Shown piece by piece: positions 17,855 through 27,338 of a stretch of 64,000 bases of DNA. The notes below the pieces were generated by a model. It saw only the letters and a list, made by a program, of their open reading frames with translations, was not told where the DNA came from and ran no database searches. The position numbers and the translations under genes were made by a program. Origin of the DNA: Sphingomonas sp. PP-CE-3A-406 (GTDB taxonomy: Bacteria; Pseudomonadota; Alphaproteobacteria; Sphingomonadales; Sphingomonadaceae); contig NZ_RCWY01000003.1 of the NCBI RefSeq assembly GCF_003688625.1, positions 1,053,684-1,117,683 of the forward strand, written 5' to 3'. Within the stretch, counting starts at the first letter, position 1, and the number at the start of each line of letters is the position of its first letter.

Positions 17855-18181
17855 TTACGCGTCGATCAGCGTCAGCACCGCGATCGTCACATGCTCGCGG
17901 TCGCCGAGCGACTCGATGCGGTCGACCACCAGATCGGCGACGATATGCCCGCGCATCGCGAACGCCGCTTCGGGCAGCCCGTCGATCCAGTCTCGAAGAC
18001 CGGGTACGGGCATTGCCGCGATCGTCAGCCGGTGCAGCGTGCCGACGAACGTCGCGCTCGCCCAGGGCATGCACGCGATCGACTCGACGTGCATCGTCAG
18101 GCCTGCCGCCGCTGCATGGCCGCGGAGTACGCGGATCAACAGCGTGCCCGCATCGGGGCCGCGGATCGCGTCCATCCTCAC
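17855..18181 (-). CDS. Hypothetical protein, 108 aa
   Basis: A conserved-looking small protein of unknown function with mixed alpha/beta composition, no signal peptide and no membrane segment. The GTG start at 18181 overlaps the stop of the upstream 58-residue gene (GTGA); an ATG two codons later at 18175 is also possible. The overlap indicates translational coupling with the small putative DNA-binding protein. I do not recognise the family. Confidence 0.6.
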   Translation of the reverse strand: MRMDAIRGPDAGTLLIRVLRGHAAAAGLTMHVESIACMPWASATFVGTLHRLTIAAMPVPGLRDWIDGLPEAAFAMRGHIVADLVVDRIESLGDREHVTIAVLTLIDA

Positions 18182-18354
18182 GATCCGTTCCGCGCAATGA
18201 ACGACTCGATCCGCGCCACCATCGGTTCGCGCGCCTGACGACCGCGGCGCAGGTCATGGACAAGCCGCGGATCGCCGACCGCCAGCCGTCCGAACTTGGT
18301 CATCGGCATGCCCGTCTGCCGCAGATATCGATCGATCTTCATCAGAATCGTCAC
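18178..18354 (-). CDS. Small putative DNA-binding protein, 58 aa
   Basis: The product reads MTILMKIDRYLRQTGMPMTK then FGRLAVGDPRLVHDLRRGRQ, which looks like a compact Cro-like helix-turn-helix (the FGRLAVGDPRLVHDLRRGR segment would be the helix-turn-recognition helix). A GGGAGG ribosome site 7 bases before the GTG at 18354 decides this start over the longer ATG frame beginning at 18402. It is divergent from the S24 repressor-like gene, with a 12-bp palindrome between them, as in phage switch regions. Function is inferred from shape and context only. Confidence 0.6.
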   Translation of the reverse strand: MTILMKIDRYLRQTGMPMTKFGRLAVGDPRLVHDLRRGRQAREPMVARIESFIARNGS

Positions 18355-18415
18355 CGTCGTTCCTCCCGAGTCCCTTGCGATGTTCCTGATCTGTTCCGTC
18401 AAATCCTACTTGTCT

Positions 18416-18427
18416 AGGAAATTTCCT
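18416..18427. promoter_or_regulatory. Candidate operator palindrome between divergent regulators
   Basis: A perfect 12-bp palindrome, AGGAAATTTCCT, 17 bases before the S24 gene and 61 before the small divergent gene. An overlapping CCTA-N6-TAGG pair lies at 18405-18418. Confidence 0.5.
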
Positions 18428-18443
18428 GCGCTAGGGTCGGGTG

Positions 18444-19076
18444 ATGTCGAAAACCGCATCCGATCCCGATCCGAGAGCCGCGCTGGCGACGCTGGCGGCG
18501 GCGCGGGGCGACAGTCTGGCGGCGCTGTCGGCGATGCTCGGGCGCAACGCGGCGTATCTCCAGCAATATGTCCGGCGTGGATCGCCGCGCATCCTGGGTG
18601 AACGAGACCGGCGATTGTTGTCCGCCTATCTGGGCGTGAGCGAGACCGTGCTCGGCGCGCCACCCGATCGCGCGGTGGGTTTCCGCATCCGCAAGCTCGA
18701 TATCGCCGCGTCGGCAGGGCCGGGCGCGCAGGTCGACGGCGAGATCGTGCTCGGCACCGATACGCTAGACCCCGGCCTCGCGCGGAAACTCGGGCTGAGG
18801 GATGGGCAGGCAGCGATCATCCGCGTGCGCGGCAGCTCGATGGAGCCGGGGCTGTTCGACGGCGATCACATCGTGGTCGACACCGCCGACCGGACGCCGC
18901 GCGCGAAAGGCGGGGTGTACGTCATCCGGATCGACGATGCTGTGATGGTGAAGCGGGTCGCGCTGGCCGGCGGAGCGCTGGTGGCGACGAGCGACAACCC
19001 GGCGGCGGGACCGATCCCGCCGGGGCGGATCGTCGTGATCGGCCGCGTGGTGTGGCAGATGCGCGAGCCGCGTTAA
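18444..19076 (+). CDS. S24 family peptidase / LexA-CI-like repressor
   Basis: A 210-residue protein. The N-terminal ~70 residues resemble a helix-turn-helix repressor domain (AALSAMLGRNAAYLQQYVRRG). The C-terminal S24 domain has Ser132 in RGSSMEPGLFDGD and Lys170 in AVMVKRV, the Ser-Lys dyad of LexA/CI autoproteases. A Ser-Ala-Gly at about 90-92 could be the self-cleavage site. Such proteins repress target promoters and are inactivated by RecA-stimulated cleavage. It starts at ATG 18444; a GTG one codon upstream is also possible. Paired with a divergent Cro-sized protein, it resembles a stranded phage regulatory switch, although no other phage genes are near. Confidence 0.88.
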   Translation: MSKTASDPDPRAALATLAAARGDSLAALSAMLGRNAAYLQQYVRRGSPRILGERDRRLLSAYLGVSETVLGAPPDRAVGFRIRKLDIAASAGPGAQVDGEIVLGTDTLDPGLARKLGLRDGQAAIIRVRGSSMEPGLFDGDHIVVDTADRTPRAKGGVYVIRIDDAVMVKRVALAGGALVATSDNPAAGPIPPGRIVVIGRVVWQMREPR

Positions 19077-19095
19077 TGGGTGGCTACTGCCCTTC

Positions 19096-19247
19096 CCGTT
19101 CGTGCTGAGTAGCGACCGAGTAGCTCCGTCAGGAGCGTATCGAGGGCGCGTATCGAAGCACCGGTTCCGCGCGCCACCCTGTCCTTCGATACGCCGTCTC
19201 GATACGCCGCCTGCGGCGACTACTCGACGGCTACTCGGGACGAACGG
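19096..19247. repeat. Intergenic repeat, family B (copy 2)
   Basis: Same organisation as copy 1: CCGTTCGTGCTGAGTAGCGA at the left and CTACTCGGGACGAACGG at the right, with internal CGTATCGAAG and CTTCGATACG. Confidence 0.85.
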
Positions 19248-19313
19248 AAGAGGGGGCGGACGAGCGGGATGGGCCCTCGACCGCCCCTCCTGCACCAGAC
19301 TCCATACCGCGTC

Positions 19314-19407
19314 GTCATCCCCGCGGAGGCGGGGACCCATATGCTCAAGGGGTATCGAATAGATCGCGAGGTTTGCCCGTATGGGTTCCCGCCTGCGCGG
19401 GAATGAC
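19314..19407. repeat. Palindromic repeat, family D-like
   Basis: Inverted GTCATCCCCGCGGAGGCGGG and CCCGCCTGCGCGGGAATGAC arms around about 50 bases. Together with the family B copy it fills the 19077-19427 gap, where no gene is seen. Confidence 0.75.
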
Positions 19408-19427
19408 TGCTCGATGCTTGTCGAACC

Positions 19428-19625
19428 CTATCGCCGGTCCCGCACCCAAACAAGCACCGCCGCCAGTACGCCCACCCCGGTCCCGATCAGGAACCCCGGC
19501 GTCGCCTGCCCGATCGCGAAGCCGACCCCCGCGCCGCCGAGCATGCCGAGCGCCACGAGGAACCCGCCCGCGGCGCTGGGATCCTTGTGGGGAGGGAGGG
19601 TGTCGCGGGAAGTAGGGTCGGCCAT
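19428..19625 (-). CDS. Small membrane protein, 65 aa
   Basis: MADPTSRDTLPPHKDPSAAG is followed by two hydrophobic helices (FLVALGMLGGAGVGFAIGQA and FLIGTGVGVLAAVLVWV) and a basic end VRDRR. Two Gly-rich helices with a short turn recall the AtpI/YcaP-sized small membrane proteins found in alphaproteobacteria. It is divergent from tamA by 174 bases. The function is unknown. Confidence 0.65.
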   Translation of the reverse strand: MADPTSRDTLPPHKDPSAAGGFLVALGMLGGAGVGFAIGQATPGFLIGTGVGVLAAVLVWVRDRR

Positions 19626-19799
19626 CGCCCCGTCCTGCCACGCACCGCGCCGGGATGCCAGCAGCGCGCGTTCGCCCACCCGCCGGACGACCCGCGTCAG
19701 GACGCCCCGCACCAGCGCAATCCCCCGCCCGGACGAAACGTGGCGGAAATGCGGCGTTAGATACTGTTCCGCAACGACAAGCCCGGCTAGGAGCCTGAC

Positions 19800-21800
19800 A
19801 TGGTGTTCCGCGTCGGGCGAGCCGGGCCGGCCGCCGCCTTTTTCGTTCTGACGACAGCGGGGGCGGTTTCCGGTGCCGGCGTATCGACCGCGCGTGCTCA
19901 AACCGCACCAGCGCCCGCGCCTGCACAGACACCGGCCCCGCCGACCGCGGACACGCCGATGTCGCTCGACCCAAATTCGCCGCTCGCCGCGCTGCCCGAT
20001 ATCGGCGTCGCGTGGCCCGATCTCGCGAACTCGCCGATCGACCCGGCCGCCACGGTCGCCGCGGTCGATGCCAATACGGAGAGCCGCTACGCCTGGCGGA
20101 TCGATGGTATCGACGGGATCGACGACACGCTGCTGCGGCAGCGGTTCGCGGCACTCTCGACGCTCGACGCGAACGATCACCAGACCGCCAACGCCGCGCA
20201 ACTCGATCGCCGCGCGCGCGAAGACGCCGACCTGCTCAACAGCCTGCTTCGTGCCGAGGGCTATTACGACGCCAACGTCGTCACGCGGGTAGAGCCTGGC
20301 GCGAAGCCGATGGTCGTGCTGTCGGCCACCCCTGGCACGCTCTACAAGTTCAAGGGCGTGACGATCGACGGCATCGCCGCGGCCGGTGACAAGGCGCCGG
20401 GACTGACGACCGCATTCGGCGTGAAGCCCAACGACCCCGTCAATTCGGATGCGATCGTCGCGGGGCAGGCCAAGCTGACGACGCAGATCGGTCGCGAGGG
20501 CTTTCCGTTCGCCAAGGTCGGCGATCCGGCGATCGTCGTCGATCACGCGACGCGCACCGCGACACTCGACCTGTCGGTGCAACCCGGCGGCGCGCGCAAA
20601 TTCGGCACGATCCGCGCGCTGCCCGGCAACCGCGTGTTCGGCGCGGATCATGTCGCGGAGATCGCGCGCTTCTCGCCCGGCGACCTCTATGATGCAGCGA
20701 AGCTCGACGATCTGCGCCGCGCGCTGATCCAGACCAGCCTCGTCTCCGCGGTCGACCTCAAGCCGGTGCAAGGGGCAACGCCCGATACCGTCGACGTCGC
20801 GGTGAAGCTCGACCCGGCACCGCCGCGCACCGTCGCGGGCGAGCTCGGCTACGGCACCGGCGAAGGCGCGCGCGCGGAACTCAGCTGGACGCACCGCAAC
20901 CTGTTCCCGCCCGAAGGCGCGCTGACGGTGCGCGGTGTGCTCGGCACGCAGGAACAGCTCGGCTCGGTCGTCTTCCGGCGCAACAATTTCGAGGGCCGCG
21001 ACCGGGTGCTGACGTTCCAGGCGTCGGGCGTCCACACCAACCGCGACGCATACGACGCGAAGACCTTCACGCTCGCGGGCAGCCTCGAGCGCCAGACCAA
21101 CATCTTCTTCCAGAAGACCTGGACCTGGTCGGTCGGTGCCGAACTGCTGGCGTCGGACGAGCGCGACGTGATCGTCTCGACCGGCGCACCGCGGCGGCGG
21201 ACGTTCTTCATCGGCGCGCTGCCGACGACGCTCAATTACGACGGCTCGGACGATCTGTTGAACCCGACCAAGGGGTTCCGGCTCGGCGCGCGGCTCAGCC
21301 CCGAGGTGTCGTTGCAGAACTCGGTGTTCGGCTATGCGCGCACGCAGTTCGACGGCAGCGTGTACCAGCCGTTCGGCGACCGCGTGGTGCTTGCGGCCCG
21401 CACCCGGCTCGGCACGATCGTCGGCGCGCCACGTGACGAAGTCGCACCGTCGCGGCGTTTCTACGCCGGCGGCGGCGCGTCGGTGCGCGGCTATGGCTAT
21501 CAGTCGATCGGGCCGCGCGATCCCAACAACGACCCGATCGGCGGGCGCAGCCTGACCGAATTCTCGATCGAGGCGCGGGTGAAGGCGTTCGGCAATTTCG
21601 GCATCGTGCCGTTCCTCGACGCGGGCAACATCTACACCTCGCCGCTGCCGAAATTCACCGGCCTGCAATACGGCACCGGTATCGGCGTGCGCTATTATTC
21701 GAACTTCGGCCCGATCCGCCTCGACGTCGGCACGCCGATCAACCCGCAGCCGGGCGACAGCCGCGTTGCGGTGTACGTGTCGCTGGGACAGGCGTTTTGA
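19800..21800 (+). CDS. tamA: Translocation and assembly module subunit TamA (Omp85 family)
   Basis: A 666-residue outer-membrane protein with a signal peptide ending ARA at about residue 33, a Pro/Ala-rich linker, POTRA-type domains (~80-340) and a 16-stranded Omp85 barrel. The barrel carries RRFYAGGGASVRGYGYQSIG, the conserved VRGY-type loop motif, and ends in SLGQAF with a terminal Phe. With TamB it forms a complex linking inner and outer membranes for outer-membrane protein assembly or lipid transport. Its stop overlaps the tamB start (TTGA), showing an operon. Confidence 0.93.
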   Translation: MVFRVGRAGPAAAFFVLTTAGAVSGAGVSTARAQTAPAPAPAQTPAPPTADTPMSLDPNSPLAALPDIGVAWPDLANSPIDPAATVAAVDANTESRYAWRIDGIDGIDDTLLRQRFAALSTLDANDHQTANAAQLDRRAREDADLLNSLLRAEGYYDANVVTRVEPGAKPMVVLSATPGTLYKFKGVTIDGIAAAGDKAPGLTTAFGVKPNDPVNSDAIVAGQAKLTTQIGREGFPFAKVGDPAIVVDHATRTATLDLSVQPGGARKFGTIRALPGNRVFGADHVAEIARFSPGDLYDAAKLDDLRRALIQTSLVSAVDLKPVQGATPDTVDVAVKLDPAPPRTVAGELGYGTGEGARAELSWTHRNLFPPEGALTVRGVLGTQEQLGSVVFRRNNFEGRDRVLTFQASGVHTNRDAYDAKTFTLAGSLERQTNIFFQKTWTWSVGAELLASDERDVIVSTGAPRRRTFFIGALPTTLNYDGSDDLLNPTKGFRLGARLSPEVSLQNSVFGYARTQFDGSVYQPFGDRVVLAARTRLGTIVGAPRDEVAPSRRFYAGGGASVRGYGYQSIGPRDPNNDPIGGRSLTEFSIEARVKAFGNFGIVPFLDAGNIYTSPLPKFTGLQYGTGIGVRYYSNFGPIRLDVGTPINPQPGDSRVAVYVSLGQAF

Positions 21801-24800
21801 GCGAGGTGGCCGCTCTTCCGAAGCGCCGGATAGCGTGGTGGCGCTGGATCGCCAGCGCGGTCATGGCGCTGCTCGTGATCCTTGGCACCGCGTTGCTGAT
21901 CGTCGACACGGGGATCGGCCACCGCTTCGTTGCGGACCGCATCGCCGCGATCAGGACTGCCAACGGGCTGCGCTTCACGGTCGGGCGGATCGAAGGCTCG
22001 CTGTACGGCGATACGCAACTGATCGACCTGCGCGTGTACGATCTTGAAGGACTGGTCTTCCAGGCGCCCAATGTCGAACTCGACTGGTCGCCGTTCGACT
22101 GGTTCTCCAACCGACTGGAGATCCAGCGGTTGATCGTCGATCGCGCGATCCTGACGCACACGCCGCGTACCAGACCGTCAAGGACGCGTGGTCCGATCCT
22201 GCCCGACTTCGACATCCATATCGGCAAGCTCTCGGTCGGTCGGTTGACGCTCGCCAAGCGCGTGCTGGGAACGCAGCGGATCGGGACGCTCGAAGGCCGC
22301 GCAGACATCCGATCGGGCCGGGCGCTGGTCGATCTCAAGGCACGCGTCGCCGGCAGCGACGACCTGAAGCTCCGGATCGATGCCGAGCCCGCCCGCGACC
22401 GCTTCGACCTCGACGTCGCCGCGAAGGGGGCCGCGGGCGGCGTGCTCGCGCGGATGGTGAAGGCAAAGGGCCCGGTCGCGCTCGCGGTCACCGGCGACGG
22501 CAGCTGGGCGAAGTGGAACGGCCGCGCGAACGGCATCGTCGGCACGACACGCGTCGTCGATCTCGCGCTCGCGCAGGTCGCCGGCCGCTATACGCTGTCG
22601 GGCACGCTCGCGCCGTCTTCGCTGCTGAAGGGGCGGCTGCAAAAGCTGACCGCGCCGCGCATCCTCGTCAACGGCAGCGCCGGGTTCGCCAACCGCCGCC
22701 TCGACGGCCAGCTTTCGCTGCGCATGCCCGCGCTGGCGATCGACACGACCGGCATCATCGATCTCGCCGCCAACGCCTATCGCGACGTGCGGATCAAGGC
22801 ACGACTGCTCCGGCCGCCCGCGCTGTTCGCCAACATGACCGGCAACATGGTGGAATTGCGCGCGATCCTCGACGGCCCGTTCGCGACAGCCGCGTTCGAC
22901 TACCGCCTCGACGCCAGCCGCTTCGCGTTCGACCAGACCGGGTTCGAGAACGCCCACGCCGCCGGCAAGGGCCGCCTGTCCGCCGCGCCGGTAACCGTGC
23001 CGATCCGCTTCACCGCCGCACGCGTCACCGGCGTCGGCACCGTCGCGGGCGGGATCCTGCGCAACCTGTCGGTCGACGGCCTGCTCCGCGTAACCCCGAC
23101 GCTGTTGACCGGCGATGCGCTCAAGCTCCGGTCGGACAAGCTCACCGGCAGCATCAATCTCGCGGTCGACCTGCGCAACGGCCAGTTCGAGGTCGGCATC
23201 AACGGCGGGCTCGGCCGCTATCTGATCCCCGGCCTCGGCATCGTCGACGTGAAGTCCACCTTGCGCGTCGTCCCCGGCCCGAACCGCCACGGCACGCGCG
23301 TAATCGGCCAGGGCAGCGCGCAGATGGTGCGGCTCGACAACGCGTTCTTCCGCAGCCTGGCGGGCGGGTTGCCACGGATCACGACCAACCTCGAACGCAC
23401 CACCGACGGCGTGCTGCACTTCACCAACCTCGTCCTGGCCGCGCCGCAGATCCGGCTGACCGGCAACGGCTATCGTCGTCGCGACGGAACCTTCCATTTT
23501 GAGGGAAGCGGGCGCCAGCAGACCTATGGCCCGGTTCAGCTCGTGCTCGACGGCCAGATCGACAAGCCTACGCTCGACCTCGTCTTTGCCAGCCCCAATG
23601 CGACGCTCGGCCTGTCGAACGTCCGCGCGCATCTTGATCCGACGCCGCAGGGGTTCGCGTTCACCGCGGCGGGCGGATCGCGGCTCGGGCCGTTCACGAC
23701 CAATGGCGCGATCCTGTTGCCGCCAGGCGCCGATGCGACGATCCAGGTCGCTGCACTGAACGTCGCCGGTACGCGCGCGAGCGGCAACGTCACGGTCGTC
23801 GATGGCGGCTTCAACGGCGCGCTCGCGGTTGCAGGCGGCGGTATCTCGGGCAAACTTCTGTTCCGTCCGGTCGGGACCGTTCAGCGCATCGAAGGCCATC
23901 TCGCCGCCAAGGCCGCGACGCTCGACACGGTCGCGCTGCGTGCGGGCAAGCTCGATTTCGTCACGCTGCTCGATCCGGCGGGCACCTCGATCGAGGCGAC
24001 CGCGACCGGCCTTGGCCTCCGTCACGGCGCGCTCAGCCTCGCCCGGTTCAACGGCGCGGCGTCGCTCAGAAGCGGCGTCGGGACGATCAAGGCCTCAATC
24101 GCCGGCTCGCGCGGACGGGCGTTCGATATCCAGAGCGTGACGCAGGTGACCGCCAACAGCTACGCGATCTCCGCGCAAGGCACGCTCGACGGCCGCCCGC
24201 TGAAACTGCTCACCCCCGCGATCCTGACTGCGGGCGAAGACGGCTGGCACCTCGCGCCCACCAAGCTCAGCTTCGGCGGCGGCGAGGCGCAGGTCGGTGG
24301 CCATTTCACCGGCACCAGCACAGCGGTCGACGCCAGCCTGACGCGCATGCCGCTCGCGCTGCTCGATATCGGGTATCCCGGGCTCGGGCTCAGCGGTTCG
24401 GCATCGGGCCGTTTCAACGTTGCCACCGCGAACGGCGCCGCGCCGACCGGCAAGGCCGATCTCACGATCCGCGGGCTCAGCCGCGCCGGCCTCGTCCTTT
24501 CGTCGCGGCCGATCGACGTCGGTGTCGCAGCGGTGTTGTCCCCCGACAAGCTGGGCCTGCGCGCGGTGATCGCGTCAGGCGGCAAGACGATCGGCCGTGC
24601 CCAGGCGCAGCTTGCGCCACTCGGGCAGGGGGACCTCGCCTCGCGCATCACCAACGCCCGCCTGTTCGGCCAGCTCCGCTACAGCGGTCCTGCCGATACG
24701 CTCTGGCGGCTCACCGGGGTCGAATTGTTCGACCTGTCGGGCCCTGTAGCGATCGGTGCGGATGTTGTCGGGACGCTCGCCAACCCAACGCTGCGCGGTA

Positions 24801-25942
24801 TCGTCCAGGCGAACGGCGCGCGGATCGAGAGTGCGACCACCGGCACCGTCCTCACCAACGTCCAGGCGACCGGTCGCTTCGGGGGTTCGCGCCTCGTGAT
24901 CGACCGGTTCGGCGCGGACGCGGGCAAGGGCGGCCGCGTCACCGGCACCGGCCAGTTCGAATTCGCCGCCGCCGTGGGAGTGGGTCTCGACCTCAAATTG
25001 CAGGCCGACAAGGCGGTGATGATCAACCGCGACGACATCGGCGCGACCGTCTCCGGCCCGCTGACGTTCAAGTCGAACGGCTCGGGCGGCACGATCGCTG
25101 GCGACGTCGTGCTCGACAAGAGCCGCTACCGCCTCGGCCAAGCCACCGCTGCCAGCGCCGTTCCCCAACTCAACATCCGCGAAATCAACCTGCCCGACGG
25201 CGGCGAGGAAGTCGCGACCCCGACCAAGCCCTGGACGCTGGCGATCAAGGCCCGCGCGCCAAACCAGGTCATGGTCAGCGGCCTCGGCCTCACCAGCGAA
25301 TGGTCCGCCAACCTTCAGATCGCCGGCCAGCCCGAGAACCCGGCGATCACCGGCCGTGCGACGCTGATCCGCGGCGACTACGAGTTCGCGGGGCGGCAGT
25401 TCGAGTTGGCGCGCGGCGTGATCCGCTTCGACGGAGGCGTGCCAGCCAACCCCGCGCTCGATATCGAGGCCAACGCGGACTCGACCGGGCTCAGCGCGTC
25501 GATCCGCGTTACCGGCTACGCGCTGAAACCCGAGATCGGCTTCACTAGCACGCCCGCGCTGCCCGAGGACGAACTCCTCTCGCGGTTGTTGTTCGGCACC
25601 TCGATCACCAATCTGTCCGCGCCCGAGGCTCTCCAGTTGGCCGCGGCGGTCGCGGCGTTGCAGGGCGGTGGCAGCGGCCTCAACCCGATCAACGCGGTGC
25701 GCCGCGCCGCCGGGCTCGATCGCCTGCGCATCCTGCCGGCGGACCCGCAGACCGGGCAGGGCACCTCGATCGCGGCGGGCAAATACGTCACCCGGCGCCT
25801 CTATGCGGAGATCGTTACCGACGGTCAGGGCTATTCGGCGACGCAGGTCGAGTTCCAGGTCACCCGCTGGCTGTCGCTGCTGTCGAGCATCTCTACGCTC
25901 GGCCGCCAGAGCGCCAACGTCCGCGTGTCGAAGGATTATTGA
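21797..25942 (+). CDS. tamB: Translocation and assembly module subunit TamB (AsmA-like/DUF490)
   Basis: A 1381-residue protein with one N-terminal signal anchor (WIASAVMALLVILGTALLIV), a very long beta-rich body and a C-terminal DUF490 domain containing ATLIRGDYEFAGRQFELARG, IRFDGG and PEDELLSRLLFGTSITNLS. It spans the periplasm as a hydrophobic groove between the inner membrane and TamA. The TTG start is chosen because it overlaps the tamA stop and keeps the basic residues before the anchor; the next in-frame ATG falls inside the membrane segment. The length is normal for the family. Confidence 0.93.
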   Translation: MSEVAALPKRRIAWWRWIASAVMALLVILGTALLIVDTGIGHRFVADRIAAIRTANGLRFTVGRIEGSLYGDTQLIDLRVYDLEGLVFQAPNVELDWSPFDWFSNRLEIQRLIVDRAILTHTPRTRPSRTRGPILPDFDIHIGKLSVGRLTLAKRVLGTQRIGTLEGRADIRSGRALVDLKARVAGSDDLKLRIDAEPARDRFDLDVAAKGAAGGVLARMVKAKGPVALAVTGDGSWAKWNGRANGIVGTTRVVDLALAQVAGRYTLSGTLAPSSLLKGRLQKLTAPRILVNGSAGFANRRLDGQLSLRMPALAIDTTGIIDLAANAYRDVRIKARLLRPPALFANMTGNMVELRAILDGPFATAAFDYRLDASRFAFDQTGFENAHAAGKGRLSAAPVTVPIRFTAARVTGVGTVAGGILRNLSVDGLLRVTPTLLTGDALKLRSDKLTGSINLAVDLRNGQFEVGINGGLGRYLIPGLGIVDVKSTLRVVPGPNRHGTRVIGQGSAQMVRLDNAFFRSLAGGLPRITTNLERTTDGVLHFTNLVLAAPQIRLTGNGYRRRDGTFHFEGSGRQQTYGPVQLVLDGQIDKPTLDLVFASPNATLGLSNVRAHLDPTPQGFAFTAAGGSRLGPFTTNGAILLPPGADATIQVAALNVAGTRASGNVTVVDGGFNGALAVAGGGISGKLLFRPVGTVQRIEGHLAAKAATLDTVALRAGKLDFVTLLDPAGTSIEATATGLGLRHGALSLARFNGAASLRSGVGTIKASIAGSRGRAFDIQSVTQVTANSYAISAQGTLDGRPLKLLTPAILTAGEDGWHLAPTKLSFGGGEAQVGGHFTGTSTAVDASLTRMPLALLDIGYPGLGLSGSASGRFNVATANGAAPTGKADLTIRGLSRAGLVLSSRPIDVGVAAVLSPDKLGLRAVIASGGKTIGRAQAQLAPLGQGDLASRITNARLFGQLRYSGPADTLWRLTGVELFDLSGPVAIGADVVGTLANPTLRGIVQANGARIESATTGTVLTNVQATGRFGGSRLVIDRFGADAGKGGRVTGTGQFEFAAAVGVGLDLKLQADKAVMINRDDIGATVSGPLTFKSNGSGGTIAGDVVLDKSRYRLGQATAASAVPQLNIREINLPDGGEEVATPTKPWTLAIKARAPNQVMVSGLGLTSEWSANLQIAGQPENPAITGRATLIRGDYEFAGRQFELARGVIRFDGGVPANPALDIEANADSTGLSASIRVTGYALKPEIGFTSTPALPEDELLSRLLFGTSITNLSAPEALQLAAAVAALQGGGSGLNPINAVRRAAGLDRLRILPADPQTGQGTSIAAGKYVTRRLYAEIVTDGQGYSATQVEFQVTRWLSLLSSISTLGRQSANVRVSKDY

Positions 25943-25980
25943 AGGATGATCCTTCCGCGGTGCTGGGATAAAGACGAAAC

Positions 25981-26982
25981 ATGAAGCCCGTCATCTTCGG
26001 CCTGTCCGGCCCCGTCCTCACCCCCGCCGAACGCGCGTTCTTCGCCGAGTGCGAACCCGCCGGTTACATCCTGTTCAAGCGCAACATCGTCGATCGCACC
26101 CAGGTCCGTGCGCTGACGGACTCGCTCCGTGCGCTCGCCGGACGCGACGACCTCGCGATCCTGATCGACCAAGAGGGCGGTCGCGTCGCGCGAATGGGAC
26201 CACCCGAATGGCCCGCATTTCCCGCCGGCCCGGTATTCGATGCGGCCTACGAATGCGCACCGATGACTGCGATCCAGGCAGCACGCGCCAACGCGCAGGC
26301 GCTCGGCGTGATGCTCAGCGAGGTCGGGATCACCGTCGACTGCCTGCCGCTGCTCGACGTGTCGCAGCCCGACACTACGGAAGCCGTCGCCTCGCGCACG
26401 TTCGGCTCCGACCCCATGCGCGTCGCAGCCCTCGGCCGCGCGACGCTCGAAGGGCTGGCGGAAGGCGGCGTGGTCGGTGTCGTCAAGCACATGCCCGGCC
26501 ACGGCCGCGCCAAGGTCGACACGCACCACCACCTCCCCACCGTCACCGCGACCGATGCCGAGCTCGAGATCGATATCGAACCGTTCCGCACGCTCAACCA
26601 GGCGCCGATGGGCATGACCTCGCACATCGTCTTCGACGCCTGGGACGCCGATCGCCCCGCGACGCTGTCGCCGATCGTGATCGACGAGATCATTCGCGGG
26701 CGGATCGGCTTCGACGGCCTGCTGATGACCGACGACATCGACATGAAGGCGCTGTCCGGCACCGCCGGCGACAAGGCCGCGGGCGCGATCGCGGCAGGCT
26801 GCGACTTGGTACTCGATTGCTGGGCGCGGATGGACGAGATGGTCGAGATCGCCGGGCGGCTGGGGGAGATTTCGGAGGCGTCGCGCGGGAGGCTCGATCG
26901 AGCAATGGCATCGGTCGGGACGGCCAAGGGTGATTTCGCGGAACTGATCGCAAGGCGCGATGCGCTGTTGGCGCGCGCCTGA
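25981..26982 (+). CDS. nagZ: Beta-N-acetylhexosaminidase NagZ
   Basis: A 333-residue glycoside hydrolase family 3 enzyme that removes N-acetylglucosamine from anhydro-muropeptides during cytoplasmic murein recycling. KHMPGHGRAKVDTHH contains the family His acid/base loop, LLMTDDIDMKAL the Asp nucleophile, and LIDQEGGRVARM the substrate loop. No signal peptide is present. It lies 38 bases after tamB. In many alphaproteobacteria nagZ precedes scpA-scpB-tat; here that order is kept but interrupted by repeats and an inverted map gene. Confidence 0.94.
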   Translation: MKPVIFGLSGPVLTPAERAFFAECEPAGYILFKRNIVDRTQVRALTDSLRALAGRDDLAILIDQEGGRVARMGPPEWPAFPAGPVFDAAYECAPMTAIQAARANAQALGVMLSEVGITVDCLPLLDVSQPDTTEAVASRTFGSDPMRVAALGRATLEGLAEGGVVGVVKHMPGHGRAKVDTHHHLPTVTATDAELEIDIEPFRTLNQAPMGMTSHIVFDAWDADRPATLSPIVIDEIIRGRIGFDGLLMTDDIDMKALSGTAGDKAAGAIAAGCDLVLDCWARMDEMVEIAGRLGEISEASRGRLDRAMASVGTAKGDFAELIARRDALLARA

Positions 26983-27016
26983 TCTAACTGGGTACGACCA
27001 GCGAGCGTCTTTCTCG

Positions 27017-27122
27017 CACCACCCCGGCGAAGGCCGGGGTCCAATAGGATAGGTCGCAGTAACGGCGCGCGGTCCCCAGTTACCACCGCCCCCCAATTGG
27101 GCCCCGGCCTTCGCCGGGGAAG
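27017..27122. repeat. Inverted REP pair, family A (copy 3)
   Basis: Inverted CCCCGGCGAAGGCCGGGG arms; the core GGTCGCAGTAACGGCGCG is nearly identical to that of copy 4 read on the opposite strand. Confidence 0.88.
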
Positions 27123-27139
27123 TGTTGGTGGAGGGGCCC

Positions 27140-27275
27140 CCGTTCGTGCTGAGTAGCTGCTGAGCTTGTCGAAGCGGCGTATCGAAGGACAGGTTGGCGC
27201 GGGGAACCCGTGCTTCGACACACGCCTTCGATACGGCTCTCGCGAGCCTACTCAGTCGCTACTCAGCACGAACGG
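27140..27275. repeat. Intergenic repeat, family B (copy 3)
   Basis: Ends CCGTTCGTGCTGAGTAGC and CTACTCAGCACGAACGG form inverted termini. It directly follows the family A copy and fills the gap between nagZ and map. Confidence 0.85.
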
Positions 27276-27338
27276 TTGAGGGGGAGCGCCCGAGATCAAG
27301 GGTGAGGCGCGGTCAAACTAACAGCCCCGCCCCCGCGA

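Noticed and set aside
19428..21668. 746-codon minus-strand open frame opposite tamA
   Set aside because: Only its last 65 codons (19428-19625) look like a protein; the rest is antisense to TamA.
22178..24025. 615-codon minus-strand open frame opposite tamB
   Set aside because: Charged low-complexity product, no start signal, antisense to a clear gene.
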